Origin: Gavia stellata
Taxonomy: Eukaryota > Chordata > Aves > Gaviiformes > Gaviidae
NCBI RefSeq assembly: GCF_030936135.1
Contig: NW_026776913.1
Span: forward strand, 1,054,001-1,118,000
Direction: 5' to 3'
Length of the DNA: 64,000 bases
Positions 34,823 through 47,293 of this stretch are shown here, in pieces. Position numbers and translations under genes: made by a program. The notes below the pieces were generated by a model. That model worked only from the letters and a program-made list of their open reading frames with translations. It searched no databases and was not told the origin of the DNA. Positions within the stretch are counted from its first letter, which is position 1; every line of letters begins with the position of its first letter.

Positions 34823-36700
34823 GTGTCAAGGGCTGTGAAAACATCTTTCCAAGTGAGCTCTCAGCATCCTCCCATTCCAGACTGGCTTTAATCTCTCCTT
34901 GTCTCGCTTCTCTTCCCCTCGGTGCCTGCAGGCAGTGCCCTCAGCCCTGCTGCGCTCTGCAGAGGAGCTGCTCCTGGGCAGAGCTGTCTCTCCTCAGCGC
35001 TGCCCGCTTGCCATGAGCTCCCTCCATCCCAGGAGCCCGGCCCAGCTCAGCAGCAGAGGAGCAGCCCAAGGCGGCACTTTCTCTGCCCCTCGGGGCTCCC
35101 CCCAGGGGTCCCTGGGGCTCCAGGGGAACCTGCTGTGAAACAGGCTGGAGCAATCACTGAGGTTCCCTCCCGCAGCTGGGGAGAGACACTTCTTCCCAGC
35201 ACTGTCATTTCCCTGCTGAGAGACAGACTCACGCCTAAATATCACCTTTTCTTGGCCCATCTTTAGACAGGACAGCCAGACAGGGACAGGCAGGGATCTC
35301 CTTTACCCCTGCTGAGGGAAGGGATGCAGCTGAGCCCGACAAGGCATCTCATCCTGGGTTTGGAGTGCTGGGGCTGGAAGGGCACTCAGCTCCCTCCCAT
35401 GCACACCACAGACCCACAGCAGGTGGGATTCCTCCTGCCCCCCTTCAGGTGGACACACAATAGGCACCTGCATGTGAGCTCCTGCTCTCAGCTCCCATGG
35501 TAATTAATGGAGCTGGAGGCCAGGAGTGAGCTGTTCAGATGCAGTTGTCTGGTGACACCTGAGGTGCCAGAGGTGGTCAAAGATATGTGCCGGTAATAGA
35601 GACAGATTGAAGGTACGTGCAGGCTGATGTAGAGACAGGCCAACATCTGGGGCATCTTCTTGGAAGCTCTTGGGAATTTCCTTTGGCCAACTGAAAGGAC
35701 AGCTGCTGCCCAAATTAAGGGCAACTGAACCTGTCCCTACTCGTTATATTCAGGTCAGCCTATAGAGATATTCATAGGATGGAATGGAGTCTTATGCCAC
35801 AGGGAGAGCTCAGTCTCTTTCTTCCTCTCCTCCAGGTGTTGGGTTTACTAGATCTTCACTGACTGTATTGGCAGCTGTCTCGTGTTCATCCCCAAATTGT
35901 GGTACAGAATTCAAGGCAGCTGCTCAATGTAATGTTGAAATCCAGGCCCACAGAGCTACATGAGATGCCAGGGCTGGCAAGAAAATCACAGGACCAACAG
36001 GAAAGCAATTCCCATTCAGGGTGGGTGTGTGACAAGACACTGCAGGCGGCATTACAGACAATGCAATTTGGTGGCTGTGTGCCATTGAATGTTGCCATCA
36101 CTCAGAGGCATCGGTCATCAGATGTCATAAGAGAGGCAACGTCTGCCCCTTCTCTGCCCAATAGCTGCAGGCATTGCGTGAACACAAAGCATCACACAGG
36201 GATCTGTACTCACTCCCTTGATGATACAGTCCCAGAACAGAACAATCCTTTTCTCAGTGTGCCTGCACACTTCTTGTCTTCATGGACCGCATCCTCCAAG
36301 CACAGCAATGGTCCATATCAAAACTCAATTGACACTCAAAAGGGAATTCAAGGGCACCAAGATGAGCTGTTGCTACTTCAGGAAACTTAAGGAAGAGACA
36401 GAGAGACTGTGGACCACTGCTAAGTTTAGTAAGAGTAGGTGTAGATGGATCTGAGATGCTCTGTGTCCCCTTTGCCTCAGTTTCCACCATTAAAGGTCTC
36501 CCAGGCCTTTGTGCTTTGAGGCAGGGCTCTGGAGGAGAACAACCAGCTGTGAATGGGGATGAAGCCAGGGGTTACCTGAGCAAACTGCACACCTACCAGT
36601 CCATTGGACTGTAGGGGCTGCATCCAAGTGTGCTGGGAGAGTTCTTCACCAGTAGATCCTGGTCCATGATGATCCCAGTAAGGAAGGTACGCAGACACTG
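34823..36700. repeat. Segmental duplication block upstream of an OR
   Basis: 34823-36060 is an inverted copy of about 57700-58960; a stretch near 35500 (AATTAATGGAGCTGGAGG) pairs with 58250. 36290-36540 also resembles 2008-2270. Open frames inside have no family motif and are broken differently between copies, so I call none of them genes. Confidence 0.75.
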
Positions 36701-38040
36701 TGAAGTATCATTTAAAATGCAGTTAGGTCGAGGATTATAAGGAGAGAATAGTATAGGTAATCTTTGATCCAGTTAGGTGGTGGGATGCCTAGGTGGTGTA
36801 GCATCGAATGGGACTCCCAGCCATGTGCTGCACGCCATGCAGAGCCTGTCCAGAGAAGAGATTCTCCTGTTTTGGTCAATCAAACTCTTACTGTATACTC
36901 TTAGGAGGAAATGACTCTATTCCTCTTCTCCACAGTCAGTCAGAAATGATGTTCTCAGGAGACCTTCCTGCTGCATTGTCAGACAGAGACAAGGCCATGC
37001 AGGTGCCGTGATGGCCGGTACCGAGTGGAGCTGCCCGCAGGCTGCACTGGGACAAGGAGCTGCTGAGGTTGTCCTGTGCCCAAGGGATCTCTGCAGCACA
37101 GTACAGGTGTGGAGGCCACGCTGTACACGCAGCACAGCGCAGCACAGCACTAACTCTTCGATTCACAATGGTCTTCTGGTCAGGATCAGTGATCAGGTTT
37201 CCCTGTGAGAAGTCTGCGCTCCACCCCGGTGCCACAGCTGAGGTGCTGCAGCCCAAATGTGCATGGCCAGGAGGAGCTGGAGCACAGGCAGGAGGAGCTG
37301 AAGCCCCAGGACTTGTCACTCTACTGTGATGGTTTGGGATTAAATGAGAAGTGGTGGCACAGCTTGCTGAGCTGGGGTGCTGCAGTGGAGGGATACAGGC
37401 TCTGATGGAGAAGGTGACAGGGAGGACAAGAATTGGGGGGAAGCACCCTGTGTGAAGGAGCAACTAGGATATATGGAGCTCCTCTATGAGATGGGCAACA
37501 GGTTGGGCCAGCTTCTGTGAGTGAGGATGAGAAGACAATTCAATAAGGGTGACATGGTCTTGGCTCTCATAACCTACTTTGTCAGGGAGAGGAAACAGCA
37601 ATAGTCCTCTCTCAGCAAGCCGAGGAAGTCTCCAGGTTAAGGAGCAGGTTCCTGTGGGGGACTGTAAGTGCCCTGGCATTCCCTGGCCAGGCAAAGCGAC
37701 AGGATGCCGGCAGCCTGGAGGCTCCTGGGACAAGTTCCGAACAGAGCTGCCAGGTAGGGACAACAAGGGGGATGCTCACCTGGAGGCGGTACTGGCAAAC
37801 AAGGAAATAGTGGGGTCCCAGATGTCAAAGGAAGGCCAGCAGCAGAGCACAGGCTGGTGGACTCCAGAGGCGAAGACTTTGATGTACGGGGGGACTGATC
37901 CAGGTGGTGCCGTGGGAAGCAGCTCTGAAGGGCGAAGGAGCTCAGGAAAATTGATAGGCCTTGCAGGACAGCCTCTTCCGAGCACAAGAAGGATCTCTCT
38001 GAATACCTATGGAAAAGAAACATTCATCTGTTGGCCAACA
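36701..38040. other. Nothing recognised
   Basis: Includes a short GCAGCACAGC-rich patch near 37130. No gene or classified repeat seen; the last few hundred bases may be diverged CR1. Confidence 0.35.
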
Positions 38041-38044
38041 TTGC

Positions 38045-38440
38045 TATGACGGCCAACAGCATCCTGGCTTGTATCAGAAACAGTGTGGCCGGCCGGACTA
38101 GGGAAGTGATTGTCCCCCTGTAGAGAGGTGCGTGCTGGTCTCTTCTCCCAAGTAACAAGTGATAGGAGAAGAGGAAACAGCCACAAGTTGTGCCAGGGGA
38201 TGCTTAGAGCGGATATTAGGAAAAATTTCTTCACTGAAAAGGTTGTCAGACAGTGGAACAGGCTGCCCCGGGAGGTGGTTGAGTCACCATCGCTGGAGGT
38301 TTTTAAAAGACGTGTGGATGAGGCGCTTAGGGACATGGTTTAGTGGTGGACTTAGCAGGGTTATGTTTATGGTTGGACTTGATGATCTTAAAGGTCTTTT
38401 CCAACCTAAACCATTCTATGAATTGATGTTTCTATGATCC
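38045..38440 (+). mobile_element. CR1 3' end, sense
   Basis: Reads [22 protein letters not shown] in pieces, then [20 protein letters not shown], and closes with GGTTGGACTTGATGATCTTA and an ATTCTATG-type end. Relatively well preserved and 5'-truncated. Confidence 0.9.
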
Positions 38441-41400
38441 TTGTACAGAGTCCGCAAACAAGTGCCACGAATCGATGCCACCATTACAGAGAAGGAAACA
38501 AGGCATTTGACCAGGTCGTTGAACCCTGGAATCGGTATGCCATGCCTCCTGAGGTTCCCGCAAGCACCTAAACTTTTTTCCAGAGAAGTGTGAGTCCTCT
38601 TTAGGTGTCCTGCCTGTCTCCTGCCCCATGCTGTGCCTTAGGCTGTGAAGAGAATCAAAACCAACTTTATGACTAGGTTAGCTTCATTTTACATGCTGAA
38701 ATGCAGGGCAGATGAAGGGAGCTCTGCGCTTCCAGGCTCTCTGCCGCCCAGTTAGGGCTTCAGAGAATGGAAATGCAGGTAATCCTCTTGTGCCAGTGTA
38801 CACCACATCAAAATTCTGCCTTCCTTTGTACCTTTTCGCTAACCTGGGATCTGCCCTTTGGCTGCCTTTGGTTAAAAAAGAAACTGTTCTTCTCTTCCAC
38901 CTCCCCCTCCTCAAAAAAGCAGAGAAAAAAGATATGGAGCATGGATTACTTAAGGGCAATACTGTAATCTTTAAATGATAAGAGAGAGCAAAGATAGTAC
39001 AACAAATGGCAAAACATCCTTGAGAGCTTCCTTATTTTTACTTGTCTCCAAAGCTCAGCCTGATTAGATCTTGAAAGGACGACCTCAAACCTCTGCAACC
39101 CAAATCCCTCCAACCTTCTCTTAGCCAAGGTCTTTTAGCCCAGGACACTTCTGCCCGTCACTTCAGCGCACTGTCCAATCTCTCTTTTCCAGCTGGGTGA
39201 CGTCAAGGTACTCCATTGCAACTCCATTCCCTACAAATGTCTTCTCTCCATGCTGATCCCACTTGGATCATGCCATGTTATGTACGGCTCCATCCTCCTC
39301 TTGCAGAGCTCCATTGGATGGGCAGTTTTCCATTTCTTTCATGCCCATTCACCTTTGCAACTTTTTCTCTTGCATGCATACCACATATTGTCTGAAGCAG
39401 CACATTTATCCTCCACAGCTTCACTCTTTTCCCACTGCAGGCTGAGATATTTCTCCTCTTTGAGCAGACTTTGTGCAAAACTGCTCCATATATGGAAACC
39501 CACTTCAATGCTGCATATTCATTTGGGCTAAAAAAAGATAATAAAAATATCCTGAGCTAGTTTCTCAAAGACATTTTCAAAGCGGCAAAGCAGATTCAAT
39601 ACAGAAATGCTGAGAGCCAAGTTACAAAGAGAGGGAAAATTAGGTGAAGACTCACAAATTTGTCTACACTGACAAATTCTCTGTCAGTCAAGAGCAAGTC
39701 CCACAGCCTGGGGGATGTTTTCATGAATTGACCCTCTGGGAAGTTTTGTTTCTTGGGCCTCTTGGCTCGAGCCTGTGACATTGACATTTCCAGGAAGAGG
39801 AAGAGTTCCCATTCAGGTATCAAACTTCTGCCCATCCTGCCTGGAGATCCAGGACAGTTGTGTCACACAACACCCAGTGTCATAGTGAAGACGGAGGCAG
39901 TGTGAATTGTCGTGGTTTGGACTCCAACGGAAACTCAACGCCTGAGCTGTCAGGACCACGTTGGCTGCAGTTAGACAGAAGTTCCCTGACATGACTGTGC
40001 GTTCCGACCTAGTTGGCAGAGTTATTCACAGCCCTCACTGAAAAGGGCAGGGTGTCAAGGAGAGGAGAACTCATTTCCGTTTCCCAAATCCCAGGGCAGT
40101 GCCCAAACCATCCTTCCCTTGTCTTCTGGCATCCCATTGCTTGAGATGCTAATCTGCTGGGGCTTCTCTGAGGAAACCTTCAATAATCTTTCAGGTGCTT
40201 TTGTGATTTCCCTAAGAGTATCAGTATCTAAAGAAGAAGAAGAACCAAAGCAAAACCAAACCCCAACATTAATCTGCCTAAATATAAATATCTGCAACAT
40301 AGCAGTTTGCATCTCTGGTGGCCGCTCTGGGCAACACCAGATAGATCAGTATTTGCAGTGCTGGCCATTATACCTCATCCTCAAGGACAAATCTACAGCA
40401 GTTCAGAGGAAAGGTGCCCTTGAAAAGTCATCTTTTGTGTCCCCCAGGAGGCACGAGCGCTGCTCATTCCCCACTCCAGAGTGGGGTAGAGGCTGGTTCC
40501 CCTTCTCAGGACAGACTCCTTGCCAGGAAGCCACAGGCATGGGGGGAGCTCACCTGGTTCTTACTGGCACTTCACTCGCATCCCTTTTGGTGTATCTCTT
40601 CCTTCTCTGTGTCTACTCTTCCCACACACAGGAATGACAGAAGAACAAACATTTCATAAAAACTTGTCGTAAAGTCCTTGTTAGAGACAAGAAGTCCCCC
40701 CATGAAATCTGGAGGGAGCCCGGAAGATTGCCTTAAGCACCAAGAAGAGCCAAGAAGCTCAAGGCCTCTTCTGAAGTGCAGCAAATTCTTGCAACCAAGA
40801 CCTGAGCCTGGAAGTGGGAAGGAATTTCTGTCTGTGGGTGGAGGAGGAACAAGTGTGTTGTGGGAGTATGTCAGGGCTGAAGGCCCTTGCGCAAATCAGA
40901 GATGATGGAGACATTCCCACCTTGTGCGCTTGCCTCAGCCTAGGAAATGGGGAGAGCCTGCTGCTGGGGGTGTCTGTGCTCAGTCATGCCCCATGAGCTG
41001 ACCTTGCTCTCTTTTGCAAGAAAGAAGAAAACAGGAGGACTCGGTTTGCAGTATCTAAGTCAGACAGTGGACACAAATAAATAATTACATTGTTGGAGGG
41101 GAGTCAGAATATGAGAAGGAAAGAAGGGGGAAGTAATGATTTCTGTGTTAAAAGATGGGGAAACTGAGACCCAACTTGTGCATCTTTCCTCTGCGCAAGG
41201 ATGTACTATTTTTTTTTTCAGAGGAGCTGACCCTATCAGAGTAGCTTTCACAGTTGTCCTCTGCTAGGAAGCCCAGAGAACAAGAGGGATTGGATTCACC
41301 GAGTTGGATTTAGACATGTCCAATGGAAGGGCTTGATCCAGCTGCCCACTTCTCCCTGCCAATAGGGAGATGCCCGGAGGAATCCCAGACATGCAGGAAT

Positions 41401-41737
41401 GCCACGCCTCAGCCTGGCTGGGTGACAGAAGAGAAAACAGCATGCTTAGAGTCAGTTTCCTCCCACTCCTGGGCAGGTGTGGCATTTCAACAGCTCCCAC
41501 TTGCAGGATCACAACTGGCTTTACTTTAAAGAAGGAAGAAAGCCAGGCAAGTTTTTTACACTCTTCAAGACCAGACCTATATTTCTTTAAGACACAAATT
41601 CCCTTCTCCTGCTTCTCATTCCACAACCAGTCCCAAGATTCTGCACTTCTAAAGATATACCTGGTACACAAAGGAGGCCCTTACGAGTGGTCCCCACTTG
41701 ATCAAAAGAGATGCACCACCTGTTTATTCCTGGTGGA
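38441..41737. other. Nothing recognised
   Basis: 3.3 kb without a nameable gene or repeat on either strand. Open frames are short and lack motifs. Confidence 0.4.
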
Positions 41738-44300
41738 TCACAACATGTATGAGCTCTCGAGGCAGGCCACAGTTTTTCTGAGTGCATTTCCAAGAGCCCC
41801 CTCGACCTCCCTGTTCCGCAGGCTGCAGAAGAGTGGATTGACCAGGGCCGTGAGGATGGTGTAGAAAAAGGAGAGGACTTCATGGAGCTGCCTCAGGGAG
41901 GCTGTCCTGGTGTCATGTAGAAAAGGACGAGGGTGCCATAGAAAACAGTCACCACGATGAGGTGAGAGGAGCGGGTGGAGAAGGCCTTCTGCCTCCCCAT
42001 GGTGGTTGGGATCCTCAGGACTGCAGCTCTGGTGCAGATGTAGGATACCAGTGTGAGTCCAAATGGGAAGGCTCCACACACATGGGTGTGTCCCAGTGGG
42101 TGGCTCCCCAATTTGGCACAAGTCCCTGATGATTCCCTGTCTCAAACTTCATATCTTTATCGTGACTTGGAGATGGCCGAGGCAGTCACCTAGACAGCCC
42201 AGAGAGCTCCTGGAATGGAGGAGCCCTTTTACTCAGTGATTCACCCCACCTACACTGGGGTGCGTTGTTCCTGAAGGTGCTTCCATGGGGAGGGTGCCTC
42301 AGATTCACTGCTCGCTGTAAATCACATCCCATGTAGATGGCTGAGAGACAACTGTGAGAGAGCTGAGGGATTGAGATGGATCCCTAAGATACGAGCAAGA
42401 TGGAGAAAGAGACAGCGAGAGATTAAGAGAGTTGAGAACATAAGGGCATGTCTTGGCACCCTGGCCCCATACACTCTGCCCCAACCTCTGCCTGTCCACT
42501 GAGGTGTGTGAGTGCCCATTAGCTTATGCCCCACAGCTCTGACTGCACTGACCACCACGCTGCCTGTATCTGGGTTCAGCAGTGTCAAGGACACAGAGAG
42601 GGTATCTAAGGAAAGAGGAGCTGGAATGAGAAGACAGGCAGGACAGGGCTGTACCAAAACACGTGGTCTCGCTTCATAGCTGCCGCTGTGCAAAGAGCCC
42701 CTGGCACAAACAGGCAACACTGTGGCAGGGATTAGAGAAGAGGAGAGGTTTCCTTTTAATTTGGGAGAGACTTTAAGGTACAGTTGTAACCCTCATGTCT
42801 TCAAAGGATGGCCCCGCTGAGCAAGAGTCCATCTCTTCTGCAAACGACCACACGTTGCCCGGTATGTGGCTCAGGGCACTTGGCATTACCTATGGGAAAA
42901 CTAAGCTGCCAAGTCTATGCTAAGTACAGTTCTCCTGAAGACCACTGTAGGAGGAGATGATATCACCCTCTAGAGTGCTGATCCTTCCCCGCTATCAAAG
43001 GAGGCCAGAGAATGAACTCATCTTTTTAGACATTAAAGTTATAAAAGTCTATGTCTGAACAAGCTAATTCCACTGAATGTGCTGGATTAGCTGAAGTATT
43101 GGCTCGGGGAGCATTGTGTCAAGGACTGGACATTTATTTCACCAAACATGAGTGATATGGAGACAGGTGCACTGTTACTCCAAACTACATTCCTGACCAA
43201 TATTCTAGATTCTGGACCAAATTAGAAGAGAGGTCATTCTCAACAGTTCAACTGGACTGAATTTCAGGCATGTTTTTGTTCTGACCAGGACGTTAACGGA
43301 GATGTATTTTCCACTTGGTCGAAAAATTAAGCTGTTATTGTTCTCTTCATTGTGTTCCACCTATGTCCTGTCATTTCCTAAAGACTAAGAGGTTCAGCAA
43401 AGATCTGTCACCAAAATAATCAGGAAACCAGATTTAGAAGGAAGGCGCAGTTGCATGAGAACCGGACGAGGGCGAAGCTTGTTGAGAATTGGGTGTGCCA
43501 TGGAGGGATGAAGTCCTCTGCTTGTTGCTCTCTGTCTTGGTTTGCACGCTTAGAAAATGCCACTGTGGTATTCACCAGGGTTTGTAAAGTGCTTGTAGGT
43601 CATTTGAAAGGCATTGCTATGCAGGGTCATCTTATGATGACGTGTTGCAGAAGAGAGTCTGGTGTGATATTCGATTAAGGAGATCTTACACTGCTAAGAA
43701 AGAGAGGTCTCATTTCTGCAGATGCATCATAATCATGTGTTTGCCCTCCCCACCCCTCTCCCCTTTCAAAATCCACTTACAACACCTCTCCTCAGGTGGA
43801 AAAGCAGTTTCTGAAGATTATCCCACTTCTTTTGAAACCTGCCTTGAGAGCATCTTTCATCAGCTGGTTCCTGAGCCTGAAAACAAAGGGACTCGTCAAA
43901 GGAGTTGGCACTGTGTTGAGAAGGGCCACTGCCTTGTTTCAGGAAATGTGGTGACTTGAAGGCTGGACATACATGAAGATGCAGCCCAGAAGGGAGCAGA
44001 AGTAGCACTGAGTTAAGCAGCCTGGGCAGGATATGGCTTTGCTGGCCATGCACAAGTTTCCTACGGCTTTGGGTATGATGGATATGGTGATGAAAACCTC
44101 CAAACAGGAGAGGTTACAGAGGGAAAAGTACGTGGGACTGTGGAGGTCTCCTTCAGACAGAATGAGGGAATGATCAGCAGGTTTGTCCCTAAGATCACCA
44201 GGTGTGAAGCCAGGAGAGCGATTGCCATGAGGGACTCCTGATGGTGGAGGGAGGGGAAGCCCAAGAGAAGGAACTCTGTGACAGTCGTATGGTTCAACAT
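41738..44300 (-). pseudogene. Broken olfactory receptor of a non-OR14 family, split by an insertion
   Basis: The 5' part (44300 down to about 43975) reads MLNHTTVTEFLLLGFPS, then after a frameshift DLHSPTYFSLCNLSCLE and IPKAVGNL, ending in TM3. The 3' part (about 42070 down to 41738) reads PFGLTLVSYICTRAAVLRIP, GRQKAFSTRSSHLIVVTVFY and, after another frameshift, ILTALVNPLFCSLRNREVEG. The TM3-TM5 section is missing and about 1.85 kb of other DNA lies between. The wording LGFPS, FSLCNLS and FSTRSSHL is like the OR6/10/11 group rather than OR14. Non-functional. Confidence 0.8.
42117..43950. other. DNA inserted inside the OR pseudogene
   Basis: About 1.8 kb with no recognisable gene or repeat. 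The edge at 42070-42116 is a 47-base exact copy of 44533-44579. Confidence 0.45.
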
Positions 44301-44319
44301 TTCTGCATCCGAGCTGCAG

Positions 44320-45110
44320 TGGTGGGGGGCGGGGGGAGAATAACCCCATACATCAGGACAGGCTGGGACGTGAGCAGCTGAGGAGCAGGGCCTGGGCACT
44401 ACGAGGGATGCCCTACAACCAGTAGCGTACGGTCCCTATGAACAAGGGCAGCTGCACGTGGGGCTGTGTTAGGAGGAGTGTGGGCCACCCAGACAACTTG
44501 AGTGATCATCCCCCTTGACTCAGCACTGGTGTGGCTCCACACACATGGGTGTGTCCCAGTGGGTGGCTCCCCAATTTGGAGAAGTCAGGAGGAACTAGAG
44601 AGTGTCGAGTGCAGGTCTGCCAAGATGGGGTACGGGACCGGGTGCACATGACCTGTATGGGGCGGCTGAGGGACCTGGGCAGCTTTGGCCCAGTGGCAGA
44701 GAAACTCAGAGCAGTATAGGATTAGCCTGAGACTGCTGGAAAGGTGGTTTCAGAGATGATGGAGCTTTTCTTCATGGTGGGAAACGGCATGAGGAAGAAC
44801 TTAAAGCACAAAGTGCAGCTGGAGAGGTCCAGACTGGACACGAGGAAAGAGAAATGTCACTCGAAGGGCAGTGCTGTGGTGTAAGAAGTCACCCAGAGGG
44901 AGACTGGATCAACCCAAGGCTTTGTGTTGCAAGGGACAACGAGGAAGGATGGAGAGATATCAGTAAAGGAAGATGCTCAGGTGAGAGCCAGGTGGGGTAG
45001 CAGGGTGGATGTCTACAGCCTGCAGAGAAAGGTGTAGGTGTGGGAGACCACAGGACAGCCAATGGTGGAGATGAGAGAGGGATGGAGAAAGTCGGAAAAG
45101 CCCCCAAGAG
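44320..45110 (+). mobile_element. CR1 fragment plus shared tail
   Basis: CR1 from about 44320 (GGGAGAATAACCCCATAC) through GGTGTGGCTCC and TGGAAAGGTGGTTTCAGAG to about 44900, then the ~270-base non-CR1 tail also found at 28460 and 57170. It begins right beside the start codon of the OR pseudogene. Confidence 0.7.
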
Positions 45111-45119
45111 AGATCAGCT

Positions 45120-45640
45120 CTTTCCCTCCTCGGCTGTGGCTGTTGTCTCTGCCACTGACACCCATGAGGAAGCACCTTGTCCTTACAGCACTCGGGGCTC
45201 ATTGCCTCCCCTTCCCCACCTGGGAGCCTGGGAGGTATCCTACCGTAGTCCTGCCCTGGGCATTGCCCATCCCCACATCACACCGCCCCAGGAAGAGCCC
45301 TGAGCAATGTGTGAGGGACCAGATCTCCTTCCCAGGGGCTGGGGGTCAGAGCTTGGCCCTTTGCCTTTAGGTAACACATCCAGGGTTACTCAGAATCTCT
45401 TCCTTCACATTGCCTTTGCCTACCTGTCATCACTGCCTGGAGTTTTCTGCTCTAAGCAGCCCCTGGGGAGGCTTTGTCAGCAATGTCCCTCCGTGGGACC
45501 CATTAACACTGCAAGAAAAGTTGGAGATTACATCAGACAGTGACTTCTTGAGAGGTTTCTTCAACTCCCTCTCCCTGTCTGAGGTTCATGGACTGGGCAC
45601 CAAACCCACCCGAGGGGTCATTAAAACACCTTGAGATGGT
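45120..45640 (+). repeat. Unclassified ~550-bp dispersed repeat, copy A
   Basis: Shares CAGGAAGAGCCCTGAGC, CCCTGGGGAGGCT(T/C)TGTCAG, TGACTTCTTGAGAGGTTT and an end in CATTAAA with 48440-48990. A minus-strand relative is at 53228-53790 and a partial one at 57410-57630. I do not recognise the family. Confidence 0.65.
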
Positions 45641-46370
45641 CCTCTGCTGCTGAGCTGTGCCGGGCTCCTGGGACAGAGGGAGCTCAGGGCAAGCGGGCAG
45701 CGCTGCGGAGAGACAGCTCTGCCCAGGAGCAGCTCCTCTGCAGAGCGCAGCAGGGCTGAGGGCACTGCCTGCAGGCACCGAGGGGAGAGGATCAAGGCAG
45801 AGAGAGGTTAAAGGCAGTCTGGGGTGGGAGGACAGAGGCGAGCTCACTGGAGGAGAAATCTTCACAGCCCTTGACACGGTAAGTCTCTGGCTGCAGGGCG
45901 ATTTAGGTACAGTTCACGGGCAGATCTCCTAATGATGGCACATCCCACAAACTCTGAGAGCTTTCAGGAAGAACTGCCACAGGTTCTCCAGTGTAGAGAG
46001 GGAGGAGGTGTTCCAGAGCAGGGCTTCCCTGCTGCACCATCAGCGGGACAGGGCATGAGGGCTGCCTTCTGCCAGGGACGGCTGCAGGGTGTGAAGGTGG
46101 GTGTGCAGCCAGGGGTGCCCAGGGCTGTCCTTCCGAGCAGGGTCCCTGCACCCCCGGGGCTGGGTGCTGGGGCAGGGACTCTGCCGCCTGCCAGGGTCAG
46201 CACTCAGCCTGCCCGGGGAGCTCCCCACGGCGCTGTGGGGAGAAGCTGGGGGTGGAAGGAGAGACCAGTGCAATGGCAGGGTCCTTCTGCTGTTGAGAGG
46301 GTGCTGTGTGGGTCAGGGCTGATCACAGCTCCACATCACTCTGAGGATATTTGCAGAGGGTTGTTCTGAA
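45641..46370. repeat. Segmental duplication block before the OR at 47294
   Basis: Direct copy of about 58690-59370, with long identical runs, and related in reverse to 34823-35070. It holds the conserved donor at 45879, which would end a first exon at 45878; the matching acceptor is at 47269-47270. The rest of the interval to 47270 is the likely intron. Confidence 0.8.
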
Positions 46371-47270
46371 GAGGGAGGTAAAGGCAGCATTTTCCTGCAA
46401 GGGCAGGAGTCTGTGCTTTGACATTTCTCCTATTGGTTCGTGGGTGGGCAGTGGGTGATGGCAATTTATTTCTCTCTTCTGGAGAAGGCACAAACAGCCC
46501 AGTTCTTGTTAGCCCTTCTCTGAGCAGCTCTTTTGCTCACTGCACACACAGAGATGCCCCTGGGCAGTGCTTTGCTGCAGGAGGAGAGAGAATCAGCTCC
46601 CAGCAGGGAGAGCCCCAGGGATCAGAGACATTGAGAGACAGGTTGCTCCTACACAAAGTGCTGCGGGAGGGAGAATTTGGACACCTCCCTGCCATCCCCT
46701 GCAGTTCAGAGAACTTCCCCAGAGCAAGTCCCTGGTCTCCTCTGCCACCCAGCACAGCCTCATCCCCAGGGCCACAGGGTCCAGGGCATGAATCACCTCC
46801 TCGGCAGCTGGACCTCCAGCGTAGGACCAGTGCATGTGTTCTACAGTCGATACACAAGAAATATGCTAAAAACAGTGCCCTGCAGTGTTGCTGTCTGTGA
46901 GGTAGAGAGCACGGCTGGGTAAGGGGAAGACTTCACTGCATGCCCATCTGCCTTTCTCTCCTTACTTCAGTTTTTCAGACCACAGACATACTATGTATTT
47001 CCCCACTTGCCTGTGGTGCTCTCAAATCTCAGGAGTTGGTGTGAGGGGTGCGGGTCAGCTTCTGTTCTGACTCCATCTTGGGGGACGCAGCCCCATATGT
47101 GTCTTCATGGCAGCTAGGTGCCTCAGCTGTGTTTTGAACTGTGAGGCACCATGTAGTTCAGTTGGTGGGGTTGGGGAATGAGCTGACTCCCTCCTCATTC
47201 AGCTGAGGGAGGGGGATTTCTATGGGAAATGGCACGGGTTTTTCGACACTCACTTTTCCTCCTTGGACAG
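46371..47270. other. Likely 5' UTR intron of the OR at 47294-48226
   Basis: 3' part of the putative intron, ending at the acceptor CCTTGGACAG (47261-47270). No coding exon seen. Confidence 0.5.
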
Positions 47271-47293
47271 GTCCCCAGGCCCCGAGGAAGAAA

